Below, in pieces: positions 23,234 through 35,032 of a stretch of 64,000 bases of DNA. The stretch is from positions 58,695,034-58,759,033 of the forward strand of contig OX419762.1 of assembly GCA_948567375.1 (NCBI GenBank), given 5' to 3'. The notes under the pieces were generated by a model. That model did no database searches and was not told the DNA's origin. It saw only the letters and a list, made by a program, of their open reading frames with translations. The position numbers and the translations under genes are program-made. The number at the start of each line of letters is the position of its first letter. Within the stretch, counting starts at the first letter, position 1. Origin of the DNA: Lunularia cruciata (lineage: Eukaryota > Streptophyta > Marchantiopsida > Lunulariales > Lunulariaceae).

Positions 23234-25032
23234 AACCACACTATTGTTAGTTCGAGAATTTAATCACAATTGAAAGAAGAGATTTCACGGGCCTTGACTA
23301 TCCAAAGCGCTTCGATTTGAAGGGATTTGATTTGATTGAAACTTTGATTTGATTTGAAGCAAAAGACTTAGACGAGTCTGAAACTTTAGATAAAGAAAAG
23401 CTATGTCAATACAATCACGTCCATCCGCTTCTTCCCTCTAAACACGAGGCATCGTACTCCAGCCTTCGATGTCATTTCCTTTCCACAGTACTGCGCTACT
23501 TTTACACCATCAGCGGTACCTTCCGGGCCTGGTTACACTGGCCCATCTATTGGAAGCGAGTTTGCATTTGCCTGTCGCAATACAGCAATATGTCCTACAC
23601 TTGTGAGATCTCACGTCCCCTCGAAACTCAGGACAGCAAGCTTACTACATACAGGCGGAAAAAGGGAAGTTCGTGGGCCAGTCGACATAAGTCACGAGTT
23701 TTCACAAAGTCAAACTCGTCGAAAGAATCACAAGAGGTAGTGTGCTTTCAACTTTCATACCAAAATCACTAAGATGCAAAGATTTTGCATACTAGTCCCG
23801 AAACTTACACCGCAACAAAAATGGCTAACAAAACATCCGTTATCTCTCACAGATGTCAGAGAATGGGTAGAAACTTAATTCTTGAAACGATAGTTTGCCA
23901 TAGTTGAGATGTGAGTATAAGTATCAACCCCTGCTATAACCACGTGTTCAGGCTGGTGGTATCAAGAGTCAGTACCTGGGCTCACAAGACTATCTCCATG
24001 ATATCCATTCCGACAACTTTTGGAAGTCGTCCAAAATTTTCTTGCATACCTTCAATATACAGGTCACGAGACGATTCATGCATATCCAAACAACGGAATC
24101 GATAACAGAACACAGCAAGTCCGTGAAACTTATGCCAAGCCCAAAAAACTTTTTATATAGCCTGAGCAACAGTTTCTTGATCTCTCACTTGTCGTCCAGA
24201 CATAAACTTCGCGTAGTCCATTGTGGAGGAGCAACAGATTGTGACTTCAGATTGTCAAAACCCTACACAATACAAACCCTCATTACTGTCGGATTTCACT
24301 CATGACTCAAGATCTTGATGTTCATAGTCATCCAGTATATTCAGGAAAACGCTCGTCATAGCGTGGTGCCTACCAGCAGGAAGGTGCATCCGGTACTATC
24401 ACTCGGTACTGCCTCTACTTTGCTCAGGTGTTTCAAAATTTGTATACCACCTGCAATACCAAGTAATATAGTAAGTAACGGTGACATTTCTTGAGAACGT
24501 TTGTGCGTTGATCTGTAAACCATGTCCCCGCATATTTTTCTGTAGCCAGCTCACATCAAGCACCTAGAGTACTTGCCAAGAGGAAAGGTGTTCGATTGGA
24601 CTATGGTAGCGACCTACGGAGCGTTACCACGCTTTTTGGCATGGCTATTAGGCTGGATAATAACGTCAGTTGGTCGTGGAGTTACAATTCCATCGTGACA
24701 TGTACAAATTCGATATTTTGACATCTGTAGAGAGATTAAGAGATCAATATTTAGTGATCGAGATCCTGAAAGCCAACTAGAAAGTGCATGAAAGTTCAGG
24801 TGGTCTTGTCCCCTTCAACAGAAAATTTCAACCCATCATCATCCTCTGATCTTGTTGGGGTCGATTACGGTCAAAGGCAGGTGAAATCCTTAACCAAGGA
24901 AGACCGCGGGAGTCTTGTGTGGAAGGAATCAAAGGATCTACAACTTTCATATTATCTAGCGCGCTTAGGAAAAATGTGCAGAGGCAAGCAGCGGTACAGG
25001 TAATACTCTCTACACCGGATGCGGTGGGAACT
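23234..25032. other. Low-repeat region with unassigned exon-like stretches
   Basis: Base composition becomes more even and LTR motifs stop. On the minus strand a start in good context near 24,220 (ACAATGGACTACGCG) opens MDYAKFMSGRQ before a possible GTGAGA donor. Further stretches of plausible coding look are about 24,090-23,985 (LYIEGMQENFGRLPKVVG) and 23,528-23,401 (VAQYCGKEMTSKAGVRC to a stop). I do not recognise the protein, the junctions do not form one unambiguous phase, and chance open frames cannot be excluded. On the plus strand 24,788-25,003 is a 71-codon open frame, also unassigned. Confidence 0.25.
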
Positions 25033-25164
25033 CTCAACTTGAGTCCTAAAGTATTACATATCAACTAACATGAAGTATTCTTTGCAAGCGAGACACACCT
25101 CAACTTGAGTCCTAAAGTATTACATATCAACTAACATGAAGTATTCTTTGCAAGCGAGACACAC
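25033..25164. repeat. Two-copy 66-bp tandem repeat
   Basis: Unit 1 is 25,033-25,098 and unit 2 is 25,099-25,164; they look identical. Each contains AACTAACATGAAGTA, which recurs at 25,852-25,866 on the other side of RLE-4. Confidence 0.9.
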
Positions 25165-25165
25165 C

Positions 25166-25251
25166 CCGGAGTAGATTTATACCTGATCATCTCCTGATCC
25201 AAGATGATCCGGAGTAGATTTATACCTGATCATCTCCTGATCCAAGATGAT
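25166..25251. repeat. Two-copy 43-bp tandem repeat at the 5' junction of RLE-4
   Basis: Unit CCGGAGTAGATTTATACC...AAGATGAT occurs at 25,166-25,208 and 25,209-25,251, apparently identical. Its end, AGATGATCA, overlaps the first bases of homology to the RLE non-LTR element. Confidence 0.9.
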
Positions 25252-25851
25252 CAGGGGACAGTGGCGGATGTCATGGTTACAAACTTTATGTTCGATGCAG
25301 TTTTGAAGGGAATAATTATTCATCCTCCTAGATGGGCGGTGAGCAAAGCAACCGCACACCAAGTCTCCAAGTATATTGATATATAATTAGATCATCTCTT
25401 TGTTTCTCTAGCCTTGGAATTATATGGCCCAATGAACATAGCATTCAACACATTTGTCTAGGAATGCACTAGAACTTATTATATTAGATACTAGGGGTAT
25501 CACTCTCACTCTCATACTTTAGCATATATTAGATAATTTGTGTCCATTGCTCTAGGGAGAGCCTTGGTTGATGATGCTTCTTTGGATGTTCCCTTAGTTT
25601 CTAGACCTTACGACTTGCATAACTCGGATATCTTTGGTGTAATGGGGCAGGTTCCTCCTATCTATGATATTGGAGCCTAGCCCCATTCTACCTCTTTTGT
25701 CTCTCCCTTGTATATCTTTGGTACAGTGCGGCAGATTCTTCCTATCTATGATATTGGAGCCTAGCCCCATTCTCCCTCTTTTGTCGCTTCATTGTATGGC
25801 TTGATGGGGTCTTCCCATCCTTCTTGTGTTCTATGTGGCAGCTTTCTTTCA
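25245..25851 (+). mobile_element. RLE-4, 5'-truncated copy of the RLE non-LTR element
   Basis: On the plus strand it encodes the endonuclease C-terminal part (DDQGTVADVMVTN, then VSKY, LALELYG), aligned with minus-strand RLE-1 32,586-32,182. It ends with the 3' UTR (TTGGAGCCTAGCCCCA, CTTGATGGGGTCTTCCCATCC). The element-specific 3' UTR segment of about 84 bp is present twice (25,629-25,712 and 25,713-25,796). AACTAACATGAAGTA at 25,063-25,077 or 25,129-25,143 and 25,852-25,866 is a 15-bp target duplication. Loss of the 5' part is the normal outcome of target-primed reverse transcription. Confidence 0.8.
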
Positions 25852-27520
25852 AACTAACATGAAGTAATGGATATCTCCAATATCGACTTCGATCGCACGG
25901 CGAACTCCAATTTGCGCCGTGAAAGACTGCTCTCTCTCAAGTGTCAGGCGTGTCAAAGACTCTTGCGAGAATCTCTCTTGAATACGCTCCACTCCATCGA
26001 GATGCGAATTTTTAATAGATACTGTCCACTCTATTGAGGTTGAAGACCGTGTACGCTGTGGGAATTCCAATTTGATACCTGGAGATAGTATATTCTGTGT
26101 GAACCATTTCACTCCACTCGAGCATCCCGACCAGCTAGTGTGATGCTTCTCCGGTTTATAAAGACTCGACTGGCAAGTTCTCCGATAGGCCCTCTCTGCA
26201 CCTCTGCTGCATTTTCAAGTAGGCGTTCTTCGAGATGTCCTCTCGTTGGTGACTGCTTGTTGCTGCTGTGAGAGGAACTACCCGCATTGACGTAATTCCG
26301 TTGCGATTTATGGTCCATTCCGCTTTACGATCTCCCGGTTGCAGTAAAGATGACAGGCCGAGAGTGAGATGTCAGAGGTTGAATCTCTCGAAACTAGGTT
26401 ACATGCTGGATTGGAATAATACGTGATATAATCTGCTGTCAAACAGAATCAATCTTCCCTCAATGTACATATATTTTGAGGGTTTTCTCTTAATTGCATG
26501 AAACCATTATGAATCCTGGATATGTTTCTTGATCTCCGATCGACAACAAAGAGAGTGAGTGAGTAACATTGCTGCTTCGTTCCGAGTATTCGTTGACTAG
26601 AACAGCGGACGAAATCCCAGCTCAAAAGAATTGTGATGCTTGAGAATCGGTGCGACATGCACGTCATCAACACTCAAAAGCACCATGTAGTGTACATAGC
26701 CGCGTCGAAATGTATTCATACTGCCAGATTGCAGTTCTCAGGAATATACATTGCGCTTGGCTCGATTGGTACATGCAACGCGGAGCACTCTCTTTCGACC
26801 TTGGCGACGTTCGCCTGAAGTATATTACTATTCCAATATACCGAGACGCTAAACGGTGGGCTGGATGAAGAACTTGGATCCAATGACGTCATTGTGCCGA
26901 CTGCTAATTTGGTCGCTTCACAATAGGAATATCATCCTCATTGCCGTGGATAACTACATCTTCTCCATACCCCGGATCCAGGCGGGAAATTTCAGGTTCG
27001 ACGTTGCTTGGTTTGTCCAGCTTTGTCATTTCATTACCTACTAGTAGGACACGTGACCATCGGACACGGCGAAGGATTCACTTTTCTAACGAAGATTATT
27101 TTCTTCAGATTTTAATATTGTTTCATAGGGAACGAGTAAATAATGGGAATCAACCACTAAAGAATCTCATTAGATTCGCATTTCTTACCATAGGTAATGA
27201 GTGTTTTTAAATATAGCTTTAAGTGTACCTACTTCAGGACTGGAGACCTGACCATCTCATCCTCCAGACTCTGCAAGAGAAAGATCAGATGAGCGAATTC
27301 GGCCAGAAAGTATCAGGAAGAATGAAAAACACACGTAGGATGACGGAAATGAAGCTAGCTCAGCCAGAGCACATCATTAAAGTCGCTGTGGGTAAGAGTG
27401 ATCTTCCCTTACCTGGAAACAGTGTATCATGAAGAAAAGATAATTTCTTTTCTCCCTTACGTTCCAAACATGCTCCTCCTGACATTGAGAAGAAACCGTC
27501 ATGACTTTTTATCCTCTTAT
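25852..27520. other. Low-repeat region; minus-strand open frames and one exon-like stretch
   Basis: On the minus strand two overlapping open frames at 26,318-26,109 (MDHKSQRNYVNAGSSSH...) and 26,112-25,849 lie in different frames, with CAG/GT motifs between them that could be splice sites. I cannot assign either. RLE-4 inserted right at the end of the second. On the plus strand 27,238-27,391 is a 51-codon stretch bounded by a good acceptor (tacttcag) and donor (ggtaagag), rich in charged residues (QEKDQMSEFGQKVSGRMK), so possibly an internal exon of an unknown gene. Nothing else is recognisable. Confidence 0.3.
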
Positions 27521-27629
27521 TGTACCTTTTGGTATGAGAAAGTTACCTTCTTGGATCATAAGGTCTCACTAGAGGGGATCAAGACAAAAGAGGAGAAAAT
27601 CAAGGTCATTCACAATTAGCCCTACTCCA
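27521..27629 (+). mobile_element. 109-bp scrap of gypsy RT-RNase H sequence
   Basis: It encodes FWYEKVTFLDHKVSLEGIKT and EEKIKVI, matching the GypA-1 stretch at about 16,105-16,215 (FWQKEVTFLGHKISSKGIKI). No LTR or other element sequence flanks it. It lies about 510 bp beyond the YJU2 stop codon. Confidence 0.75.
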
Positions 27630-28143
27630 GAGCTCAACGACTAAATCTTTCGCATAAAATTTTCAAAGTTGAATGCAACCAAACTCCACCTCGGAACGAG
27701 CTTTCTCAGTTTACAGAAAAGCTCACATCTGTCTGGCTCAGGAAACGCTGGGCTACTGAGATTTTATTAAAATACCTGGTTTTTGACGGTAAAAACTCTT
27801 CGGCAAAACGCCGGAAAATCGTCCACCCTGTCACCAACTCATCTCCTAGCTGGCACGTTCTCCCGAAACTGCTTCAAGCCCAACTAACACCGGCTGCCTA
27901 GTTGATCACATTCCCTTTTCTCAAGTCGAGAACGAGCCTACATGTCTGAAACTAAAACCTTATAAAAAGAAAGGAATATAAGGGCGATGCATCTGAAGGT
28001 GGAACATGTCCACAAGACATCACGAAAAATCGCAACAACATTTGTTCAGAGGGAAATAAGAACGGCAAAAGAACTTTTGTCCTATGAGCTCATGTCTGTA
28101 TCTGGATGTTGGGTCATTCTGTCATTGTGGCCGTACCTTGATC
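27630..28143 (-). other. Region downstream of YJU2 (probable 3' UTR and intergenic)
   Basis: No open frame or repeat is recognisable. On the minus strand it directly follows the YJU2 stop, so the 3' UTR and polyadenylation site should be here, but I see no decisive signal. Confidence 0.4.
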
Positions 28144-31100
28144 TCACTCATCCGAATCACTAGTATCGTAAGTCGAGCACAGAGCAGCAAGACCTGGGGG
28201 AGAACTTGCTTCACCGTTGGTGTCAGATTTTCTTTTCTGCTCGGCTCTAGCTTGAGCTTCCATGGTTCTGCCTTCTTCGCATATATTTTGGCTGAGTAAG
28301 AGAGCCTTATCCTCTTCGTTTGCAGTTGGCGGAGCATTCAGAACTTTCGGTTTAATTGCGAACTTCACTGGCTTCGCTCTGATTCCGAATGCTGCTTTTG
28401 CCTCGACCGGCTTGACCTTAGGAGGCAAACCTGCTTGTCATCACACAAGCAAATAGAATGTACCAGTGAAAAACGAATCAGTGACCTGAATACAAACTCT
28501 TTACTCGATGATCTCTTGTGTCTGACCGTTTAGAAGGAAATCATTGTTGACCAAGCTCACATCTATACGTCAGATATTAGTAGGATACATTATAATTATT
28601 CAGTAAGGATATAGTATAAACTTCTGCTCTACCAGTTCTTTGGATTACTAGAAATAAGCACCTAAGGTAGCTCTTCACTGGCTTCCTCGAATGCACTAGA
28701 AGCAAAATTGAGGAGGTGCACACCAACACCAAATGAGAACTTACTCTCAGAGATTGCTCCGGGTACATGATCCACTAGTGTGTTCACGGTTCGTGGAGGA
28801 TCTTTGTTACGATCATCCTCATTGTCTTCATGAGCCGCCGAGTCGCCTTTCCTGCGCTAAAATCACAAATACATCCGGGAATCAGTATTCAAGAATACAA
28901 ATGACGAACAACCAAATATTGTTACTTGCATACAGTTACTCAAACGTTCTTACCTTTTCTGAATGTTGTAGAACATCTTCTTCATCATCGTACTCCGAGT
29001 CACCTTCAAATTCCTCGTCGTCTAATCGGCATACAAACTTTTCCGAGTTCTGTAACAATGATAGCAGGCACCCATCAAGTCTCGGTAATGAAAGTATCAC
29101 ATTACGTAACTCTTACTGCTTCATGCGCTTGAGTGAGTATCAGCGTGAATGGTCAATTGAGCAAGCGGCAAACTAGATTGAGAAAACGAACCAAGCGCCG
29201 CATCAGCCACATCCAACATAAGTGACAAAAATCCAGCACTAGGAGAGTGATGAAGGAGCGAGAAGGGAGAGAAAGGGTTCGCTGACCTGAAACACCACGG
29301 AGCGCACGAGTGCCTCGTCTTCTTCATCTAGCTGCTTATCCTGCAAGAGTATTCCAATAGGATCAGGTTGGAGTTTAAAACGACTGTAAGACTCCAGGTT
29401 GGAGCACAATTGATTTCTTCACAGCTAGTCGTCTGAAATACGACACCCCACAACACATGCATTTCACGGACATAAAACCAAGGAAAGCTATCAGTTTGTT
29501 AGACTGTCCGTTCTCTTTGCCTCTATACACTCTCTTTGGTTGGAAACAAAAGCGCAAACATTCAGAACAGGACTGTTCCCATTTGTGTGCAATTCAGACT
29601 CGATCGCGTCTCCGACAGAATAGCTATGAAAGTGCAACAGAGCCTAGAAGTCTGTTACCTTAACTTCTGCTGTACGCCGCAAAGCTTCGAGCATCTCTGT
29701 AGTCCCCACACTCGCATGGCGTGCCTGTAGGTAGTCCCGATACATCAAGAATGTATATAAGAAGTGCAAAAACTTTCAAATGAAATCCGTAATCGCCACA
29801 ATCAGCTATACAATGTGCAATTTAGTGAAAATGTGTCTTCATGTCATATGCACATGAGACTAGCTCTTAAACGATGCCACCGATCAACTGCACATTTGAT
29901 TACCATACCCTCATTGACTTCATTTCATCAAGCGCTGCCAGGATGTCCATTTCTTGTTTGGAGTCAAGGGTGCGATTTTCAAGAGCCTTCATAGCGTCAC
30001 CCAGCTCTTCAGCATCCTGTTTCTTCTTTGCGTCATCTAAAGCCTGCAGAAGACATAGTAAACAGAGTCACCTCCTTTACAGATAACAATCAACCTGACA
30101 ATCTTCAGAGCCAATGTCACCAACTTCAGTTCTTCAGGGGCCCCTGCAGTAAGTCACTCTACCCAAGACTAAATTGAAGTCGATCGAAATCTCACCCAGA
30201 AGAAAAGCATACTGATCAACCGCTTTTGAATTTGAAAATGTAGGACAGGCCTCCGTAGTTCAATATCACATCTGAAACTAAATGCATATCATAGCTCATT
30301 CTTTGAACATCAATAAAGTGAGGTTCCAACAATAAATTCACAGAATGCATTGGAGAGTGTATTCAACATTTTGACACTATCACGTATACATTACAGCTGT
30401 TCTGGGTCTCAGCATACAAGTGCTTACTCTGAAAGCTCTATGTAAAGGCAAACAAGAGCAATATTTACAGGTAGAAAGCTGTGGACATTTTCCTCGAGTT
30501 AAATACATTTTATTTCGACAGTGTACACGTAGTGCCTTAACTAGGAAAGCTTGGGTCAACAAGAATTACCTCATCTGCAGCTCGCCAAGGTTCAAAATTA
30601 CGAGTTGCTCCCGTCTCCATGACATAGTCACTATTTTGAGGATCTGTCATCATCGTAAGTTCAGCCGAACATCGACTGCATTTGAAGTAAAATCTCAATA
30701 TTTGAATGCCCAGATAAGTCTGCACAGTGTACACAGGTACACATTGGTGCCAATGATGATGTTAGGGGCCCTCCTTATGAATACTCCTCAGTTGCAAGGG
30801 ATGATAAGCATGCGTTAAGAGCTAGCATCACAGCAGCTAAGGGCTTCAAAAGAAGTATCGTACTCGGGATGAAGAATTGTGACCTTCCCGAGCAAGAGTA
30901 TACAAATAGAAAGAAAAAGAGTACTAGAGCAAAAGATTTGCAAGTAGATTGGAATCAAATAGGAATATCCACCTCGCCAACGACATCCTCCTTGCGCGAG
31001 TTGAATTTCGTTCCTTTGTAGATGTAATTTCCGCAAGTATTGCACCTGATACTCATCGGCAACATCGTACGAACTGTAATCTGCTGGTTCTTCGGCTGCC

Positions 31101-31170
31101 TCCGCCTGGGGATCGTAGCTGGATCGAAATCAGGCGGATAGTACTTGTTCAAAACTTTCCGTTCTCCCAT
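28144..31170 (-). CDS. YJU2: YJU2/CWC16 (CCDC94) pre-mRNA splicing factor, 8 exons
   Basis: Exons on the minus strand are 31,170-30,973, 30,719-30,570, 30,043-29,909, 29,724-29,659, 29,340-29,287, 29,049-28,954, 28,856-28,745 and 28,430-28,144. All have GT/AG borders, the phases agree, and they give 365 codons plus a stop. Residues 1-66 are the hallmark N-terminus ([26 protein letters not shown]). Cys43/Cys46 (RCNTCG) and Cys80/Cys83 (FKCSRC) form the zinc site that a large intron separates. Residues 130-161 match the conserved MGDAMK-like, LENRTLDSK and [11 protein letters not shown] motifs. The C-terminal third is acidic and basic and poorly conserved ([26 protein letters not shown]). In yeast and humans the family binds the branch helix of the catalytic spliceosome and promotes the first step, in the nucleus. 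Length is close to the family's usual 280-370 residues. Introns are 97-526 bp. It looks intact and is the only confident host gene here. Confidence 0.95.
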
Positions 31171-31683
31171 CTTGACTCACTCCTGCTTAGCTGGAGAAGT
31201 ATTGAGTTGACATGTATCAAAAGACCACCTGTACTTTATACCCTCCAGAGAAACTAAACTTTCGAGGGAATAAAGAAATCTTAGCCCCAACTCCAGGTAG
31301 CACTACTGTCACCTTCGACGAAATCCTTCTATTCCCCAGTGAAGAAACGAGGTCACCCTAACAACAGGTAGCGAGCAATGCCCATGCGGTGCAACCGACA
31401 AACCCACTGCGCGACTAACAGCGGAAGTAGCTTCATTCTTGCTCTGGTCGGTCGCAGCGGAACAAATCATGAAAGTCGCGCCACATCTCCCACAGTAATC
31501 AGTGTGCTGAAAGCTCGAGCCTACACTACCGACCTCACCCTCGAGCTGCGCATCACGCGAGCTCTTTCTTTCACGGGGTGAAATTGGTCGATGATCTGCA
31601 CTACCGCCACCACGCCAAGCCCTCACTAAATTCGGCCATATTCATTCTAGGGCTGGGCCCTATTCCCGAGTAAGTTTTATTAT
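31171..31683 (-). promoter_or_regulatory. YJU2 upstream region, CpG-rich
   Basis: The sequence from about 31,310 to 31,640 is much richer in CG dinucleotides than the transposon regions and lies just 5' of the YJU2 start, as expected for an unmethylated promoter and 5' UTR. A 105-codon minus-strand open frame (31,626-31,309) begins with GTG rather than ATG. I do not regard it as a gene. No TATA box is obvious. The RLE remnants begin directly beyond it. Confidence 0.45.
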
Positions 31684-31942
31684 ATTGGAAGAAAGGACGA
31701 CGCGTAGGGAAAATGAAGGATGGGAAGACCCCATCATTATATTAAGGAAACTAATACTAAACATCTCTCGGAAAAGGTGACCACAAAGAACACATAAGGA
31801 AGACCCCATCAGACCGTACAAGGGAGAGACACAAGAGATAACATTTAGATTATGGGCTAAAGCCCCATAATCTAAATATAGTGGAGGTGGTTGTGTGACA
31901 ACGTCCTAGAGGTGGTAGGTGGTATGTTACCTTAACACCAAA
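31684..31942 (-). mobile_element. Two short 3' ends of RLE elements
   Basis: Fragment a (about 31,690-31,731) and fragment b (about 31,772-31,880) each repeat the RLE 3' tail, seen on the plus strand as AATGAAGGATGGGAAGACC and GACCCCATCAGACCGTACAAGGG. In fragment b the 3' UTR hairpin has grown into a 14-bp perfect stem: ATTTAGATTATGGG at 31,843-31,856 pairs with CCCATAATCTAAAT at 31,864-31,877. All point the same way as RLE-1. Confidence 0.65.
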
Positions 31943-32181
31943 GTAAAAGGCAACCGCTCATGAAAAATGAAAGGATGGGAAGACCCCATCAAGCCATACA
32001 AGGGAGAGATAATAAGGGTAACATGGGGCTAAGCTCCAATAGAGTCTGTATGAGAAATCTGCCCCACCGCACCTAAGATATCCGAGCTATGCAAGTCGTA
32101 CGGTCTACACACAACTAGAGCATCCGAAGAAACATCACCTAATGTGATTGCTCTCCTATGGATTGCACCAACCACTGCCCT

Positions 32182-32586
32182 TTACGGTCTACACACAGCT
32201 GGGGCATCCGAAGAAATATCACCTAATGTGATTGCTCTCTGGATTGCACCAACCACTGCCCTTTGTAGAGCAATGGACACACGTTGTCTAAAATATGCTA
32301 CACAGTATGAGAGTGAGAGTGGTACCCCTTGTCGCCTAGCATGATAAGCTCTCGCGCACTCCCCGATAAATGTGTCAAATGCCGTGTCCATCGCTCCATA
32401 TAACTCCAAGGCTAGAGGAACAAAGAGGTGAGCTCGCTGCATACCCTTATACTTGGAGACCTTGCGACCTGCTGCTGCACTCGCCGCCCATCCAAGGGGA
32501 TGGGTAATCACTCCCTCCAAAACTGTATCTTGCGTAGGGTCCATGACCATGACATCCGCTACTATCACTTGATCATCTCGGACCAA
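32182..32586 (-). pseudogene. RLE-1 endonuclease domain frame
   Basis: Minus-strand frame starting at DDQVIVADVMVMDPTQDT and running through KVSKYKGMQRAHLFVPLALE to the 3' UTR. Together with RVDL just upstream it matches the (P)D-x(n)-D(V/I) core of the restriction-like endonuclease of R2-type elements, which nicks the target to prime reverse transcription. An extra A near 32,587 shifts it out of frame with the RT frame. RLE-2 lacks that extra base, so the shift is a private mutation. Confidence 0.75.
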
Positions 32587-34063
32587 AGTATAAGTCTACC
32601 CTGACACGTGTCGTCTGCAAAGCATACGAACGCTCCCTCCAAGCCAAGTATCCACTCTCTCGCGCCATAACAAACACTATGTCTCTAATGGCATCATGGG
32701 TAGCTATCCTCTGTCCTCCAAAAGGACACCGTGTCATGTGGACCGCCGCTGCATCTAGTGTAGAACCACACTCACAAGTGAGTAGTGAAGATGCAGATGG
32801 GTGGACCAAACCTAGGCGAAACCTCATCGCTGTAGAGAAAGTAATCGGTGCAAGTCGGAAAGCCCTAATGCACGGTCGGGCTAGGATCCACGAGCCTGCA
32901 CCCTTGCCGGAGCAAGAGCATAGACGTGCTCTAGTAGCCTGAGGAATGGACGAGTCAACTAAGAGAGAATGTAGCGTATGCTCACACAGTCGCTCCATCA
33001 AGGAAGACTGTAAACCTCTAGTCCAATCTGACAATAGTGAAGCAAATGGTGGAAAACCCTCTCGTGCTCGTGGGAATAGACTATCTCTTGTTTGCCGCAA
33101 TAACACCTGGAGAGAAAAGGATCCTCCTTCCACCTCTATCACATAAGTCTCCAAAACCAGCCTATCAACAACCACAAAACGAGAGGAAAGTAGGGGTGCC
33201 GAGAGAGCCCAACTACCCAAAAACACTATAGGTGTCATCTCCTCCATAGAGAGCAAGCAAACCCCACCACATAAGATCGGTAGAGTTGTTTGTCTACGTG
33301 CCAAATCCCCTATCACACACTCAAAAGTCCCTGGTCCAATAATATCACCAAAGACTCCCATAATCCTCCTATCAAATGCTCTTAGACGTGATAGGAAGGA
33401 TGGTGAGGGAGGAATTGTACGGATGAGGTAGGATGGTCGACAAGCAATACTAGAAGAGAGTATACCAAATACCACCTGCGGATCTCCTAGTAATGGAAGG
33501 TCATCCACATGGAGAACATCCTCTACAAGGGCATCATCTAAGAAGCGTGTGACAAAATCCTTTGATCCTACTAGCACTCCAAGAACACAAAGTCCATATG
33601 TGGATGTGATACACCCCTTTGGAAGCTCAAGGTGGGGAGGGATAACTAAAGAGGACCATGCCCTACACTTTGACACCTTGACTCTCAAGCCTACTAGATG
33701 TAGCTCGGTAGTCAAGTAGACAAAGGCCTGCCTAATCTGATAGACAGGGCCTACGATGTGTGTATCATCTGCCAAGGAGAGAAATACACAACCTGGCATG
33801 GCCAAAGTAGTAGATAAGAGAGCTCTAAAGTGAGCCATGGCAAATATGGGCCCCCCCAAAGGATCTCTCTGACGTGTACCAACAGCTGACTCCAAGACGG
33901 TGACTCCCTCTTGTGAACCACCATGTTGGTAGTAAAGGGAAGTAGGAGAGCCATAAAAAGACCGCACAAAAGGAATGAGACTCGCCAAGGATCCACCAGC
34001 CTCCCTAAGCTCTCTAAAGATGGATGCACATGAGACGCTATTAAAAGCGTTCTCAACATCCAC
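32573..34063 (-). pseudogene. RLE-1 reverse transcriptase and CCHC frame (496 codons)
   Basis: The longest open frame of the window, on the minus strand. It starts MDVENAFNSVSCASIF (RT motif with the first catalytic Asp), GTRQRDPLGGPIFA, then the catalytic box SLADDTHIVGP. It continues through thumb-like sequence to the CCHC finger CECG...HMTRC (32,776-32,726), HDAIRDIV and RVDLYFGPR before the frameshift. Homology extends upstream to about 34,440 (IGEIFLHLVSHTIVLQHH, SPHQFGVATLGG) in other frames, so this is the larger part of a damaged ORF. GDP in the template-grip motif appears as RDP in this copy and GDP in RLE-2. Confidence 0.85.
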
Positions 34064-35032
34064 CTATAGGATGACCCACTCCGGATGGATATCTAGGAGT
34101 GCTTTAATGCCTAGTGATATAGCCTCACATCCTCCAAGTGTAGCTACTCCAAACTGATGTGGACTAAGGTGCTGTCAAAAGTGAGAATGATGTTGAAGGA
34201 CAATGGTATGACTAACCAAATGCAAAAAGATCTCTCCAATAGCAATCGGTCTAATGCCTCACGTGTCCTTCTCTATTGCGAGAAGTCGACTAACACCTAA
34301 CACCCGACTAACAGACATAGGAATGTCTCCTCTCGCTGCTATTGCAGCCACCTAAAACAACTTGGAAAAACCACTAGAAGGATCTTCTACCTAGAAACAA
34401 TCTCTAAGGTGCTCATATACCATCCCTGACAAGCCTCTTGAGGAAAGGCGAGAGGTAGTGCACAATGCTTGTGCAAATAGCAACCTATCAAGACATAAAG
34501 GCTACTCAGGCTGATAATCTAAGACCTCTAGTGGTAGTCCCTCTACTGCTATTGGATGCAATGAGCGTAGGGAAGAGATGGTCTCATCAGTAGGACTTGC
34601 TATAGACAAAGGGTGTAGCGCTCGTGCTGCTCTACTAAACTCTCCCGCCTGACCCAATGTCCTACATCATTGTAATCAAGTGGAATCTGTAGTATCCTAT
34701 GGCAATGCCTGTCTCCTAAATCGTGTAGCCCTAACAGACTCCTCTTGAAGGGTTGCCCAATCCCCTGCTCGGAATCAATGAAATCTCACCACCACCTCTC
34801 TATGCCCCGCACGTCCCCCTCTAGCATAACGAAGACACCATCAAGGGAGTAGGAGGAATAGGAACCATGATAACTCGTCCAAGGGATCATGTGCCAAACA
34901 ATCCAATGGTAGGCAAAAAGCCTGTCTAGCCTCATCATGGAGTGTGCGAGGTAGCCTATGGAATAGACGTGGACATGGAAAACTAGTCTCAAATAACCCC
35001 AAAATGCAACCCGCCTGAGAAACTAACCACTC

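Noticed and set aside
25849-26318. Two minus-strand open frames as one gene
   Set aside because: They are in different frames, the proposed splice is not convincing and no family is recognisable; recorded only within the region entry.
28144-31170. YJU2 as a processed retrocopy
   Set aside because: Seven introns with proper GT/AG borders and matching phases are present.
31309-31626. 105-codon minus-strand frame upstream of YJU2 with CGRCGATF
   Set aside because: It has no ATG start, a stop precedes it in frame, and it lies in the CpG-rich promoter/5' UTR. I found no family match.
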